This document shows positions 1 to 8,849 of a stretch of DNA of 64,000 nt, one piece after another. Numbering within the stretch: position 1 is the stretch's first letter; each line of letters starts with the position of its first letter. Source of the DNA: Methylobacterium haplocladii (lineage in GTDB: Bacteria; Pseudomonadota; Alphaproteobacteria; Rhizobiales; Beijerinckiaceae); contig NZ_BJZT01000018.1 of the NCBI RefSeq assembly GCF_007992175.1, positions 52,532-116,531 of the forward strand. Reading direction: 5' to 3'. The notes beneath the pieces were generated by a model that was not told the DNA's origin, ran no database searches, and worked only from the letters and a program-made list of their open reading frames with translations. The position numbers and the translations under genes are program-made.

Positions 1-1
1 G

Positions 2-754
2 CGGACCGATGCCGGTGCGACGGTCGGCGTGCGGAGCGACGACGGTGCCGTCCGCGAGGTGCGGGCCCGCTTCGTGATCGGTACGGACGGGTTCCACAGC
101 ACCGTGCGGGATGCGGCCGATATCCCATTCGCTCACGGCACTTACGCGCAGTCCTTCATTCTCGGTGACGTCGAGGGGCACTGGCCGCTGCCGCCCGACG
201 TGATCCAGCTCTATCTCGACGCGGCCGGCCTGATGGTGGCGGCGCCCTTCGGCCCGGGCCATCTGCGGATCGTCGCGACCTGCGACGAGGCACTCGAGCA
301 CCCGTCCCTCGACGCCCTCAATGCCGTCGCCGCCGCGCGGGGTCCGAAAGGCGCACGGTTCGAGCGGCTGATCTGGTCGTCGCGCTTCCGGGTGCATCAC
401 GGCGTGGCCGCGCGCTATCGCGACGGGCCGTTCCTGCTCGCGGGTGACGCCGCCCATGTCCACAGCCCGGCCGGCGGCCAGGGTATGAACACCGGCATCC
501 AGGATGCCCTGAGGCTCGCGGAACTGCTGGCCGAGACGATCCGCGACGGCCGGCCCGACGCCCTCGACGCCTACGAGCGCGAACGCCGTCCGGTCGCCGA
601 AGGCGTGGTGCGGATGACCGACCGGATGACCCGCATCGCTTCCCTGACCGGACCGCTGAGTGCCGGCCTGCGCAACCTCGCCTTGCGGGCCGTCGGGATG
701 AGTCCCGGCATCCGCCGCACGATCGCCCGGCAACTCGCCGAGCTGAACGTCTAA
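2..754 (+). CDS. FAD-dependent monooxygenase, C-terminal part (cut by window start)
   Basis: The reading frame is already open at base 2, so the N-terminal Rossmann GxGxxG segment lies outside the window. What remains has the two other hallmarks of PF01494-type aromatic hydroxylases: a DG motif (GTDGFHS) near the start and the FAD-ribityl GD motif (LAGDAAHVHSP, then GGQGMN) about two thirds along. Enzymes of this class use NAD(P)H and O2 to hydroxylate or epoxidise small organic substrates. The substrate cannot be read from the sequence. It converges on the next gene: its TAA and the TAG of the minus-strand gene share bases 751-754 (ctaa). Confidence 0.85.
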   Translation, partial: RTDAGATVGVRSDDGAVREVRARFVIGTDGFHSTVRDAADIPFAHGTYAQSFILGDVEGHWPLPPDVIQLYLDAAGLMVAAPFGPGHLRIVATCDEALEHPSLDALNAVAAARGPKGARFERLIWSSRFRVHHGVAARYRDGPFLLAGDAAHVHSPAGGQGMNTGIQDALRLAELLAETIRDGRPDALDAYERERRPVAEGVVRMTDRMTRIASLTGPLSAGLRNLALRAVGMSPGIRRTIARQLAELNV

Positions 755-1503
755 TCCTTGCCGAGCATGTTGCGGCCGATCGCAAACACCCGACCGTCGC
801 CGAGCAGGTGCGCGGTGAAACCCTTGGGAAACAGCGGCTCGAAGACCGCGGCGCGGACGTTCAGTCCTCCGGTGAAGGCCCCGAAGGCCGGCATGACGAG
901 CCGGCGCTCATCGGTCACGAAGCAGCGTCGGCGCACGCTGCGGCCCCGCATCGTGACCTTTCCGCAGGGATGGAGATGGCCGGCGATCTCGCCTTCCGCA
1001 GCGCTCACCGAGGGCTCGTGCCGGAGCGTCAGGCCGCCGACCGCCAGCGCCGCCGCATAGCGCCCACCGACGCCCTCGCTGACAGCCGCGTCGTGGTTTC
1101 CGGCGATCCAGATCCAGTCGCGGCCCTCCTGAAGGGCGGCGACCATGGCGCGGTCGCCCGGCTCCAGCCGCTCCGGCCCGCGGGCGTCGTGGAAGGAATC
1201 GCCGAGCGCCACAACGCAGGCGGGGTCGAGACGGCAGACCACCTCGTGCAGGCAGGCCAGGGTCTCGCGGGTGTCGTAGGGCGGCAGGAACTGGCCCGAG
1301 CGGACGGCGAAGGACGACCCTTTCTCCAAGTGGAGATCGGAGACGACGAGGGTGCGATGCGCCTCCAGCCAGAGAGCCCCCGTGCGGTCGAAGGTCAGAA
1401 TTTCTCCGGCGAGCATCAGGCCGGCGGCTTTGGTGGTCTTTTCGAGTCTCAGGCCGAGCGCCAAAATCGTTTCCTCGTTGAGCGGAAGGGACGCCTCGGT
1501 CAC
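751..1503 (-). CDS. pdeM: Ligase-associated DNA damage response metallophosphoesterase PdeM
   Basis: A 250-residue calcineurin-fold phosphoesterase. All metal-binding blocks are present in order: SDLHLEKG, GDSFHD, AGNHD and GHLHP. Proteins of this family accompany the Lhr-type helicase and a DNA ligase in a bacterial repair gene set and are annotated as ligase-associated endonuclease/phosphoesterase. I chose the GTG at 1503-1501 because it overlaps the helicase stop codon as GTGA, which implies translational coupling. The open frame upstream of it (to 1854) is only the shadow of the helicase gene. No ligase or exonuclease partner is in this window. Confidence 0.85.
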   Translation of the reverse strand: MTEASLPLNEETILALGLRLEKTTKAAGLMLAGEILTFDRTGALWLEAHRTLVVSDLHLEKGSSFAVRSGQFLPPYDTRETLACLHEVVCRLDPACVVALGDSFHDARGPERLEPGDRAMVAALQEGRDWIWIAGNHDAAVSEGVGGRYAAALAVGGLTLRHEPSVSAAEGEIAGHLHPCGKVTMRGRSVRRRCFVTDERRLVMPAFGAFTGGLNVRAAVFEPLFPKGFTAHLLGDGRVFAIGRNMLGKD

Positions 1504-4184
1504 GCCAGGGCCTCTCCGAGAAGCTCCGCCTCGGCCTCGGCCAGAATCTCGTCGGCCCCCTCCCCGTAGACCCGCTCGCGCCCGATCTCGAGCATGACGG
1601 ACACGGAGAGCGGCGAGACGCGGTCGAGTGCCTTGTGGGTGATTCGCCCCTTGATGCGCCTCAGCATCATGCCGAGGCGGGCCACGTCGAGGAGTCCGGT
1701 TGCCGCATCCTGCCGCGCGGCCTGCAGCAGGAGGTGGTCCGGCTGGTGTTTGCGCAGCACGTCGTAGATCAGGTCGGTCGAAATCGTGACCTGCCGGCCG
1801 GTTTTTTTCTGGCCCGGATAGCGGCGCTCGATCAGGCCCGCGATCACCGCGCACTGGCGAAACGTGCGCTTCATCATCGCGGATTCGTCGAGCCAGGCCT
1901 CCAGGTCGTCGCCGAGCATGTCCTCGTCGAAGAGGGCTTGGGTGAAACCGGGGGCCATGGCGATGCGCTCGCCGACGTCGCGGCTCGTCCAGATCGCGAT
2001 GCCGTAATCGTTGGCGGCGAAGCCCAGCGGGCGCAGGCCCGCCCGCTCCAGCCGCCGCGTCAGCAGCATGCCGAGGGTCTGGTGGGCGAGCCGGCCCTCG
2101 AACGGGAAGGCGGTGAGGTAGAAGCGGTTACCCCGCGGAAACGTCTCGACCAGCAGATCCTTTTCGCCCGGCAGGATGGAGTGCTTGCGCTGCTGCAACA
2201 GGTATTTCGCGAGCTGCGGCGGCAGCCGGTCCCATTCGAACGGATCGGCGATGATTGCCCGGACCCGCGCGGCCAGGAAGGTCGAGAGCGGAAATTTCGA
2301 GCCCGCATAGGAGGGGATCGCCGGATCCTCCGCACCCTTCGCGCGAGTGACGAGGCATTCGTCTTCCGAGAGCCCTTCGAAGCGCAGGATTTCCCCGGCG
2401 AACAGGAACGTGTCGCCCACCGTCAGCGTCTCGCCGAACTCTTCTTCGATCTCGCCGAGCACGCGGCCCGATTTCGGCACCACCGTTCCGGGCTTGCCGC
2501 GCAGGTGCCGGGTGAGCCGCACCTTGACGCGCGCCGCCTCGACGATGGTGCCGACATTCATGCGGTATTGCTGGGCGATGCGCGCGTCGCGCACCCGCCA
2601 CAACCCGTCGGGACCCCGAAGAATCTTGGCGAAGCGCTCATAGGCACGCAGCGCGTAGCCGCCGGTGGCGACGTAATCGACCACCATCTCGAACATCTCC
2701 CAGGTCAGCCATTGGTAGGGCGCGGCGGAGACGATTTCGTCGAAGAGGTCGTTCGCGTCGAAGGCGTCGGCGCAGGCCATGCCGAGGACGTGCTGGGCGA
2801 GCACGTCGAGGCCGCCGAGCCGCACGTCCGGCGTGTCCTGCGCGGCCTCCTCGACGGCGTCGAGGGCGGCGCGGCATTCGAGCATCTCGAAGCGGTTGCC
2901 CGGCACGAGATAGGCCTTGGACGGCTCGTCCATGCGGTGGTTGGCGCGGCCGATCCGCTGCATGATCCGGCTCGCGCCCTTCGGCGCGCCGATATTCACG
3001 ACGAGGTCGACGTCGCCCCAGTCGATGCCGAGATCGAGGGTCGCGGTGCAGACGATCGCCCGCAGCTGCCCCGCCGCCATCGCCGCCTCGACCCGACGGC
3101 GCTGCGCCGCATCGAGCGAGCCGTGGTGGATCGCGATCGACAACGTGTCGTCGTTGAGCCGCCACAGCTCCTGGAAAGTATACTCGGCCTGCAGCCGCGT
3201 GTTGACGAAGACCAGCACCGTGCGGTGCGCGCGGATCAGCTCGTAGATCGCCGGCATCGACTGCCAGGCGGTGTGGCCGGCGAGCGGCAGGGTCAGGCCC
3301 GTGTCGAGCATGTGCAGGTCGGCCTTGGCACCCCCCTGCACGACGATGAGGTCGGCCATGGACCCACCCGGCCCTCCCCCCTCTCCGGGGGAGGGTGGCC
3401 CTCGCGTCAGCGAGGTTCCGGAGAGGGGAGCGCCCTCTCCGGAACCGTCGCTCCCCTCTCCCGACCCGCTTCGCGGGCCACCCTCTCCGGCAGAGGGGAG
3501 AGAGATTGCTGCGGCGACCCCCTGCCCGACCAGATACCGCCGCAGCGCGTCCGGCTCGCGTACCGTCGCGGATAGTCCGATCGTGGTCGCGCCGGGGCTC
3601 AGCCGGCGCAGCCGCGCCAGCGCCAGCGAGAGCAGGTCGCCGCGCTTCGAGGTGACGAGGGCGTGCAACTCGTCGAGCACGATGTGCCGCAGCCCGCCGA
3701 ACAGGTCCGCGGCTTGCGCGTGTGCCAGCAGCAGGGAGAGCTGTTCGGGGGTGGTCAGCAGGATGTCCGGCGGCCGTGCGACCTGCCGGGTGCGCTTGTG
3801 CGAGGGTGTGTCGCCTGTGCGGGTCTCGACCCGGATGTCCAGGCCCATCTCGGCGATCGGCGCATCGAGATTGCGTGCGATGTCGACGGCCAGCGCCTTC
3901 AGCGGCGAGACGTAGAGCGTGTGCAGCCGGGGCTTCTTGCGCGGTCCCGCCTCGGAGAGGCCGACGAGCGACGGCAGGAAGCCCGCGAGCGTCTTGCCGG
4001 CCCCGGTGGGGGCGACGAGCAGGGCCGAGCGGCCGGCCCGCGCAGTGCCCAGGAGGTCGAGCTGATGCGCGCGGGGCTGCCAGCCCCGGCCCGCGAACCA
4101 CGCCGCGAAGGCGGCGGGCAGCGGGCCGGCGGCCTCGCGCCGTGGCGTCCCGGAAGTCGTTGGCGACGTGGACGAACTCGGCAT
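1500..4184 (-). CDS. Ligase-associated DNA damage response DEXH-box helicase (Lhr family)
   Basis: Superfamily 2 ATP-dependent DNA helicase, 894 residues from the ATG at 4184. Walker A APTGAGKT is near residues 58-65, DELH near 171-174, the SAT motif near 205, and motif VI QRIGRANHR in the second RecA domain. The Lhr-core and DUF4942-like C-terminal regions follow. It is the upstream gene of a two-gene operon with pdeM (GTGA overlap). Odd feature: residues about 228-275, between motif III and the second RecA domain, form a Ser/Gly/Pro/Glu-rich stretch encoded by a palindromic repeat inserted in frame (3370-3513). The open frame continues upstream of 4184 only as an antisense shadow of the next gene. 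Confidence 0.88.
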   Translation of the reverse strand: MPSSSTSPTTSGTPRREAAGPLPAAFAAWFAGRGWQPRAHQLDLLGTARAGRSALLVAPTGAGKTLAGFLPSLVGLSEAGPRKKPRLHTLYVSPLKALAVDIARNLDAPIAEMGLDIRVETRTGDTPSHKRTRQVARPPDILLTTPEQLSLLLAHAQAADLFGGLRHIVLDELHALVTSKRGDLLSLALARLRRLSPGATTIGLSATVREPDALRRYLVGQGVAAAISLPSAGEGGPRSGSGEGSDGSGEGAPLSGTSLTRGPPSPGEGGGPGGSMADLIVVQGGAKADLHMLDTGLTLPLAGHTAWQSMPAIYELIRAHRTVLVFVNTRLQAEYTFQELWRLNDDTLSIAIHHGSLDAAQRRRVEAAMAAGQLRAIVCTATLDLGIDWGDVDLVVNIGAPKGASRIMQRIGRANHRMDEPSKAYLVPGNRFEMLECRAALDAVEEAAQDTPDVRLGGLDVLAQHVLGMACADAFDANDLFDEIVSAAPYQWLTWEMFEMVVDYVATGGYALRAYERFAKILRGPDGLWRVRDARIAQQYRMNVGTIVEAARVKVRLTRHLRGKPGTVVPKSGRVLGEIEEEFGETLTVGDTFLFAGEILRFEGLSEDECLVTRAKGAEDPAIPSYAGSKFPLSTFLAARVRAIIADPFEWDRLPPQLAKYLLQQRKHSILPGEKDLLVETFPRGNRFYLTAFPFEGRLAHQTLGMLLTRRLERAGLRPLGFAANDYGIAIWTSRDVGERIAMAPGFTQALFDEDMLGDDLEAWLDESAMMKRTFRQCAVIAGLIERRYPGQKKTGRQVTISTDLIYDVLRKHQPDHLLLQAARQDAATGLLDVARLGMMLRRIKGRITHKALDRVSPLSVSVMLEIGRERVYGEGADEILAEAEAELLGEALA
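3370..3513. repeat. Palindromic repeat element inserted in frame in helicase gene
   Basis: About 144 bp made of CCCTCTCC/GGAGAGGG blocks. It contains a perfect 14-bp inverted repeat (3414-3427 and 3433-3446, 5-nt loop) and further CCCTCCCCC/GGGGGAGGG pairing at 3371-3400. Elements of this composition are common between genes in alphaproteobacteria. Here the element keeps the helicase frame open and adds a low-complexity linker of nearly 50 residues. The element boundaries are estimated from where helicase-like sequence resumes. Confidence 0.65.
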
Positions 4185-4333
4185 GCTCTCCGGCCATGGG
4201 CATGCGGTGCAGGCCGATCGGCCTGAGCAGACCCGCGTTGGCAGGCCAACGCTTCGTCCGCTCGGCCTTTCGTGTTCGACGCAGGGTTTGGTGGGAAAAC
4301 CGCAGGGTCCCTTCCCGAACCCCGCCAACGCTA

Positions 4334-5578
4334 TCAGATCTTCCGGACTTCCGTCAGGAACACCGAGACCGCACCCACGATATCGTTCATCTGCCGCTCG
4401 AGCCGATCGATGGCCGACAGCGACGTTTCCGCCGATTGCGAGGATTGGACCGCCGAGGCCGCGACGGCTGCGATACTGCTGCCCACCGACTCTGTCAGGC
4501 TGGCGGCCACCCGTGCGCTCTGCCCGATCTCCCCCGCGGCAGCGGCCTGCTCTTCCGCCGTGCTCGCGACTGCGATCGCGGTCTGGTTGATCCCGTCGAT
4601 GACGGTGCCGATCCGGTCCATCACTGTCGAGGTCTGGTTCGTCGCATCCTGGATCAGGCCGATCTGATGCGCGATGTCGTCGGTGGCCTTGGCGGTCTGG
4701 CCGGCCAGCACCTTGACCTCGGAGGCGACGACCGCGAAGCCCCGCCCCGCCTCGCCGGCCCGCGCCGCCTCGATGGTGGCGTTGAGCGCGAGGAGGTTGG
4801 TCTGCGCGGCGATCTTGCTGATGATGCCGACGACGTCGCCGATGGTCTTCGATGCGGTCGAAAGGGCCGTGACCCGCTCGCGTGCCCGCCGTGCCTCGTC
4901 GACGGCCTCGCTGGTGGCGCGGTTGCTGGCGCTCATCTGCCGTTTGATCTCGGCGTTCGAGGCGTTCAGCTCCTCCACGGCGGCGGCAACCGACTGCACC
5001 GTCGAAACGGTGTCGGTGGCGCCGACGGTCGCCGCAGAGGCCGAACCCGCCGTCTGGCGCGTCGTGTCGAGGACCGCGTCGGCCGCGCTGCGCAGGGAAC
5101 TGGTGGCCTGCTCGGCCTCTGCGACGGCCGCAGTCATCACGGCATCGAAACGCCCGATGGCGTCCGCCAGCGAGGTGACGTCGGCCCATGTCAGCAAGGC
5201 CGCGAGATACTCGCCCGATGTGGAGCGGACCGCCGTGACGTGCAGATCGAGGGTCTTCGGACCGAGCCGTATCTTCGTACGCCAGGGCAGACGGTCGGGG
5301 TTGCCGACGATCGCGCGTTGATGAGCCGGATTCTTGTGAAACACGTCCATGGACGACCCGACCATCGCCATCGGATCGACGGAAGCGGGCAGATGCTCGC
5401 GCAATCCCTGGAGCGTGTGAACGCTGTGGCGGTTCGCGTAGGTGATCTCGGCGGTGACCGGATCGAGCAACAGGACGTTGACGGGCAGAAAGTCCATCAC
5501 GGCTGTGTAGTCTATCGCGCGCGCTGCGGCCGGCGAGGTCGAACGAGGCTTTGTCTGAAGAATTCGCGAGAGCGCCAT
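4334..5578 (-). CDS. Soluble methyl-accepting chemotaxis protein with PAS domain
   Basis: 414 residues, no transmembrane segment. The N-terminal region (about 20-130) looks like a PAS sensor. It is followed by a long coiled-coil signalling domain with the near-invariant hairpin tip ([17 protein letters not shown], then GRGFAVVA) that contacts CheA and CheW. It therefore senses a cytoplasmic signal and controls a chemotaxis kinase. The ATG at 5578 is preferred over a GTG at 5602 because GAAAGG lies 8 nt upstream of it. A che core cluster lies 45 kb away in this window; whether they work together is not shown. The upstream 150 bp are distinctly AT-rich and probably hold its promoter. Confidence 0.9.
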   Translation of the reverse strand: MALSRILQTKPRSTSPAAARAIDYTAVMDFLPVNVLLLDPVTAEITYANRHSVHTLQGLREHLPASVDPMAMVGSSMDVFHKNPAHQRAIVGNPDRLPWRTKIRLGPKTLDLHVTAVRSTSGEYLAALLTWADVTSLADAIGRFDAVMTAAVAEAEQATSSLRSAADAVLDTTRQTAGSASAATVGATDTVSTVQSVAAAVEELNASNAEIKRQMSASNRATSEAVDEARRARERVTALSTASKTIGDVVGIISKIAAQTNLLALNATIEAARAGEAGRGFAVVASEVKVLAGQTAKATDDIAHQIGLIQDATNQTSTVMDRIGTVIDGINQTAIAVASTAEEQAAAAGEIGQSARVAASLTESVGSSIAAVAASAVQSSQSAETSLSAIDRLERQMNDIVGAVSVFLTEVRKI

Positions 5579-5758
5579 GGTTGAACCTTTCGTAAAGCTC
5601 ACGGCGTTTATGCGAAAACTATGGTTACGAATTTATTAATAGTCTTCGTCAGACTAGATTTTATTTTTTACTAAACTCATGATTTCATTGAGTTTGGAGC
5701 GGTTGTGGCGAAGCTCTGCCGGGCTCGGCGACGGCGCCTGCCTCGTTCGTAACGCCCG

Positions 5759-6721
5759 TCACGCCAGCGCCATCAAGAACCGTTCGCTCAGCTCCTGCGC
5801 CCGCTCGGTGAGCGGACCGGGATGGCGGATGAAGACGTGGCAGCCGCCGGGGTAGATCGCGGTGTGGCCGCCATTGCCCGCCGCGGCCCAGCGGGCGGAC
5901 ATGTAGAGCGTGTCGTCGAGGAGTGGGTCGCAGGTGCCGACCGAGAACAGCGCCGGCGGCAGGCCCTTGAGGTCCGCATAGAGCGGCGAGATTTCGGGCT
6001 GGCGGCGGTCGACCGCGCCGCCGCAGAAGCCGTCGGCGAAGGTTTTCAGGTCGCGGGTGTTGTTGACGAGGCGCTCCTCGCCCCAGGCGCGCACGCTCGG
6101 CGTCAGGCCGAGATCGAAGAACCCGCAATTCAGGTTGGCGCCGCGGAAGGCGCGGGGCTGATCGTGGTGGTCGCGCAGGCGCAGCAGCGTCGAGACGGCG
6201 AGATGGGCCCCGACCGACTCGCCGCCGATCGTCAGCGCGGTGACGTTCAGCGTCGCTTTGCCGGGGCCGGCGAGCCAGAGGGCGGCGGCCTCGCAATCCT
6301 CCAGGGCGGCCGGATAGGGATGCTCGGGCGCGAGCCGGTAGCCCACCGAGAGGCAGACGAAGCCGCAGGTGTCGGCGATGCGCTCCAACCAGGGATCCTG
6401 TTCGTCGGAGGCGCCGAAGACCCAGCCCCCGCTGTGCAGATGGAGATAGGCGCCGCGCGGCTTGCCGGCCGCCTTGCCCTGCGGGCGGATGACCCGCAGG
6501 TCGATGGGGCCGCCCGGCCCGTCGATGGTGATGGTCTCGGCGCGCGAGGAGCGCGGCAGCAGCGGAAACGCCTTCGAGCCCTTCGCCCGGAGCGCCCGCG
6601 CCTCGGCGACCGGCATCGACCACGGATCGGGCTGCGCGGCCTGATCCTTGCGGATCTCGTCGTTGATCCGCTTGGTCTCCGGGTCGATCGACGCCGGGTC
6701 GAACAGGGCGTGATCGATCAT
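5759..6721 (-). CDS. Alpha/beta hydrolase, HSL-type esterase
   Basis: 320 residues of the hormone-sensitive-lipase family (PF07859). The oxyanion-hole motif reads HSGGW in place of the usual HGGG, and the nucleophile elbow is GESVGA. A late Asp (GTCDPLLDD) and His (GGCHVF) complete a plausible triad. It should cleave a small carboxylic ester; the substrate is unknown. There is no signal peptide, so it is likely cytoplasmic. It is a single gene, divergent from the small membrane protein gene at 6972. Confidence 0.85.
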   Translation of the reverse strand: MIDHALFDPASIDPETKRINDEIRKDQAAQPDPWSMPVAEARALRAKGSKAFPLLPRSSRAETITIDGPGGPIDLRVIRPQGKAAGKPRGAYLHLHSGGWVFGASDEQDPWLERIADTCGFVCLSVGYRLAPEHPYPAALEDCEAAALWLAGPGKATLNVTALTIGGESVGAHLAVSTLLRLRDHHDQPRAFRGANLNCGFFDLGLTPSVRAWGEERLVNNTRDLKTFADGFCGGAVDRRQPEISPLYADLKGLPPALFSVGTCDPLLDDTLYMSARWAAAGNGGHTAIYPGGCHVFIRHPGPLTERAQELSERFLMALA

Positions 6722-6971
6722 GGACTTTCCCCGGTCGAGACTGGCGCGCGGGCCGCGCGTCTCGATCGCATCAGATTGGACCCGCCCGATCCGGGTTGCA
6801 TCTCGTACGGGTCCGCGAAAAGTCGTAACGCTCTGTCCTGCGCGCGGTTTCCCGGCGCTGTGTCGTGCGCGCCACGCTCATCGCGACCCCGCGCCCGCGA
6901 TCCGGCGCCGTTGTGAATTGCGGCCGGGCGCATACCTCTTCGCTGTCGGGGCACGAGACGGGACACGAGGC

Positions 6972-7322
6972 ATGATCGGCGATCAGGATCGACGGAGCCG
7001 GGCCACGCCCTACCAGGATCTGCCCGAGGTCGGCGACCCGCGCGCCTACGGGCAGCAACGCTCCGGCCTGCGTCGCTTCCTCGGCGGCTCGCCGCTGGCC
7101 GTCTTCGTGAAGCTGCTGTTCCTCTCGGTCCTCGTCGGCGCGGCGATGGCCATGCTCGGCCTCACCCCGGGCCTGCTGTTCTGGCGCCTCTACGACGCCG
7201 GCCGCGCGCTGATCGATCTCGGCCTCGAGACCTTCCACGATTTCGGCCGCTGGATCCTGGCCGGCGCCGTCGTGGTGGTGCCGCTCTGGCTGCTCTCGCG
7301 CTTTCTCGCGATGGGGAAGTGA
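6972..7322 (+). CDS. Small inner-membrane protein, DUF6460-like
   Basis: 116 residues. A polar N-terminus (about 35 residues) is followed by two hydrophobic segments (roughly residues 42-65 and 92-112) joined by an amphipathic stretch with RALIDLGLETFHDFGRW. The layout matches small alphaproteobacterial DUF6460 proteins of unknown function; the family name is from memory. The ATG at 6972 follows ACGAGG. The 250 bp between this gene and the divergent esterase probably hold both promoters. Confidence 0.65.
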   Translation: MIGDQDRRSRATPYQDLPEVGDPRAYGQQRSGLRRFLGGSPLAVFVKLLFLSVLVGAAMAMLGLTPGLLFWRLYDAGRALIDLGLETFHDFGRWILAGAVVVVPLWLLSRFLAMGK

Positions 7323-7565
7323 TCCTTGTCGTCGGTCCATGAAGCCGGCTCCTCACGGGCGGGCCGCCGCACGAGCGTCCGTGCGCCGCCGCTCGCCGAC
7401 GGGCCGATCGCGGTCGAGTCGGCACGATTTTGCACCCCGGCCGGTGCGGTTGTGCCGCCCGAAAAGAATGATCCGAAGCCGTCGAAGCGAGGCTTGCAAC
7501 GCCCCGCGGAATGGTGTTTAGAGAGCGCCGTTCGGGTCCGGCGGTCAGCCGCGGACCTGCTGCGA

Positions 7566-7640
7566 GCGGGTGTAGCTCAGGGGTAGAGCACAACCTTGCC
7601 AAGGTTGGGGTCGAGGGTTCGAATCCCTTCGCCCGCTCCA
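7566..7640 (+). tRNA. tRNA-Gly (anticodon GCC)
   Basis: Complete cloverleaf. The acceptor stem GCGGGTG pairs with CGCCCGC, followed by discriminator T and encoded CCA. The anticodon stem-loop is CAACC-TTGCCAA-GGTTG with GCC at the anticodon, and the T arm is GAGGGTTCGAATCCC. It is the integration target of the island: its last 46 bases plus GTTT recur at 27000-27049. It is followed by an intrinsic terminator. Confidence 0.97.
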
Positions 7641-7644
7641 GTTT
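7595..7644 (+). other. Attachment site attL (3' end of tRNA-Gly)
   Basis: 50 bp, from the anticodon arm through CCA and GTTT, identical to 27000-27049. The identity ends at T/C on the left (7594 versus 26999) and at A/C on the right (7645 versus 27050). Integration rebuilds a full tRNA on this side, which is standard for tyrosine-recombinase elements that use tRNA genes. Confidence 0.92.
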
Positions 7645-7667
7645 ATCTTATGGGACGAACGACTTAG

Positions 7668-7691
7668 AGGCTGCCTTCGGGTGGCCTTTTT
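7668..7691 (+). terminator. Intrinsic terminator after tRNA-Gly (island copy)
   Basis: An 8-bp stem AGGCTGCC/GGTGGCCT with a TTCG loop followed by TTTTT. A homologous but diverged terminator follows the second tRNA fragment at 27075. Confidence 0.75.
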
Positions 7692-7707
7692 AGTTTCCAG
7701 GGATGTG

Positions 7708-7727
7708 CCGGAACCACTACGGAACCA
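7708..7727. repeat. Candidate integrase arm site, left
   Basis: The 20-mer CCGGAACCACTACGGAACCA is a direct repeat of CGGAACCA. A near copy (17 of 20 identical) lies at 26850-26869, just upstream of the integrase start. One copy sits near each end of the island, as arm-type sites do. The role is inferred. Confidence 0.5.
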
Positions 7728-7804
7728 GTCGGCGTCTAAAGCTGTCTATCGCACGGCGACGGCGTGTCGCACCGCTCTTCATTCCTGAAACGCAGGATTA
7801 CGGC

Positions 7805-8047
7805 ATGCCGATCAAAGCGCTCAACGACCGCAAGAAGCTGTCGAGCGATTTCAACGAGGCCAATGATGCCTTCATCGACGAGGTGCTCGGCGCGCTCCAG
7901 GCGGGCCGGATTCCCGTCGATCTCGCCCGGGCCTATCTCGCGCATCCGGTGGCGATGATGCACTCGGAGGGCGCACAGGCGGTCGCCGGCTATTTCGACC
8001 GGATGCTGGCGCAGCGCCCGAACATCGACTGGACGCCGGGGGAGTAG
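7805..8047 (+). CDS. Conserved 80-residue protein of unknown function (island copy)
   Basis: The protein is identical to that encoded at 27160-27402, while the two genes differ at 13 positions, all silent by my count. It is rich in charged and helical segments (KALNDRKKLSSDFNEAND, then FIDEVLGALQAGRIP), with no signal peptide and no motif I can name. It lies directly after tRNA-Gly and its terminator, in the same arrangement as the other copy, so the element carries a diverged version of the host's own att-flanking gene. The complete silence of the changes shows that it is or was under strong purifying selection. Confidence 0.85.
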   Translation: MPIKALNDRKKLSSDFNEANDAFIDEVLGALQAGRIPVDLARAYLAHPVAMMHSEGAQAVAGYFDRMLAQRPNIDWTPGE

Positions 8048-8125
8048 GCGGCCTGGTCTACCGAAGGCCATCTGTAGCGATTGCAGGGCGCTCTGGCCTC
8101 ACGGCGCGGCGGTTGTCGGACACGT

Positions 8126-8842
8126 TTACTCAGCGGCCGAAGAAATGAAGCGTAGGAAGGCTTTTCCTGCAGGCTTCAGGGTTGAGGCCGACTTTGAACC
8201 CTGAGCAACAGTGACCGCAAAGGTTTCTGCCGTCATTCCTGCGTTTTCTAAGTCGTCAAGGACGCGGTCCAGAGCCTCCTGCGAGGCGATCCCCGGCACG
8301 AGCTTTTTTCCTATCAAACCCTTGATCGGCCCTTGAAGTGTGGCGTTCGCTCCAGCCAACGAAGCCAAGCGTGAAGGGTCATCAAATATTCGTAGAACTT
8401 CTATGTGTAGCGCGCTAAATGTTTCCACATAGCCCATGAAAGCGCCGCGCAATACCTCGTCTAATTTGAGACCGGCGGCGATATTTAATACTACATTACA
8501 GAGCGCGTCGCGTTGAGTCTCTGAGGATGATCGCATCGCAGCTTGTGTTGCCGCAAAAACCGCTGCAACAAAATCCTCATTATTTTCGAGGCTATTCGGA
8601 TCGAAGTTTTCGAATTTTGCTTCTAAACGAGCAAGCCCTTCGGCGATCCTCGTGTGAAAGTCGGCCCTCTTTCGCTCAAGAGGCCCACGTACGTAACGGT
8701 CCAGCATCCTTTCCTTGAGGTAGCCTACTACTGGCAGGCCATCACCAATTATCTCAACGACCGTTGCGGCGCCGTCTGCAAAAGCCGGCGCCTCGCTTTC
8801 CGCGGGATACTTCGGGATCGGCTTAGGCTTCTGATCGGACAT
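8126..8842 (-). CDS. Hypothetical helical protein, island cargo
   Basis: 238 residues from the ATG at 8842. The N-terminus holds a Pro/Lys-rich segment (KPKPIPKYP), then a mildly hydrophobic stretch (VVEIIGDGLPVVGYL), and the rest reads as amphipathic helices (LERKRADFHTRIAEGLARLE, NEDFVAAVFAATQAAM). No catalytic signature is visible. It lies at the left end of the island, facing away from the methyltransferase gene, in a place where defence or accessory cargo is common. The function is unknown and I do not recognise the family. Confidence 0.7.
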   Translation of the reverse strand: MSDQKPKPIPKYPAESEAPAFADGAATVVEIIGDGLPVVGYLKERMLDRYVRGPLERKRADFHTRIAEGLARLEAKFENFDPNSLENNEDFVAAVFAATQAAMRSSSETQRDALCNVVLNIAAGLKLDEVLRGAFMGYVETFSALHIEVLRIFDDPSRLASLAGANATLQGPIKGLIGKKLVPGIASQEALDRVLDDLENAGMTAETFAVTVAQGSKSASTLKPAGKAFLRFISSAAE

Positions 8843-8849
8843 TCGACGA

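Noticed and set aside
1504..1854. Upstream extension of pdeM inside the helicase gene
   Set aside because: Arg/Gly/Pro-rich shadow sequence; the GTG at 1503 overlaps the helicase stop and starts the conserved part.
3370..3513. CRISPR-like or tandem repeat array
   Set aside because: Repeats are inverted pairs without regular spacers; no CRISPR array or cas gene was seen anywhere in the window.
4185..5189. Upstream extension of the helicase frame across the chemoreceptor gene (total 1229 codons)
   Set aside because: It is the opposite-frame shadow of the chemoreceptor on the same strand and has no helicase-like sequence; the ATG at 4184 gives the normal length.
5673..5695. AAACTCA/TGAGTTT hairpin as a transcription terminator
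   Set aside because: The T run is on the wrong side for either strand; only an inverted repeat in an AT-rich promoter region.
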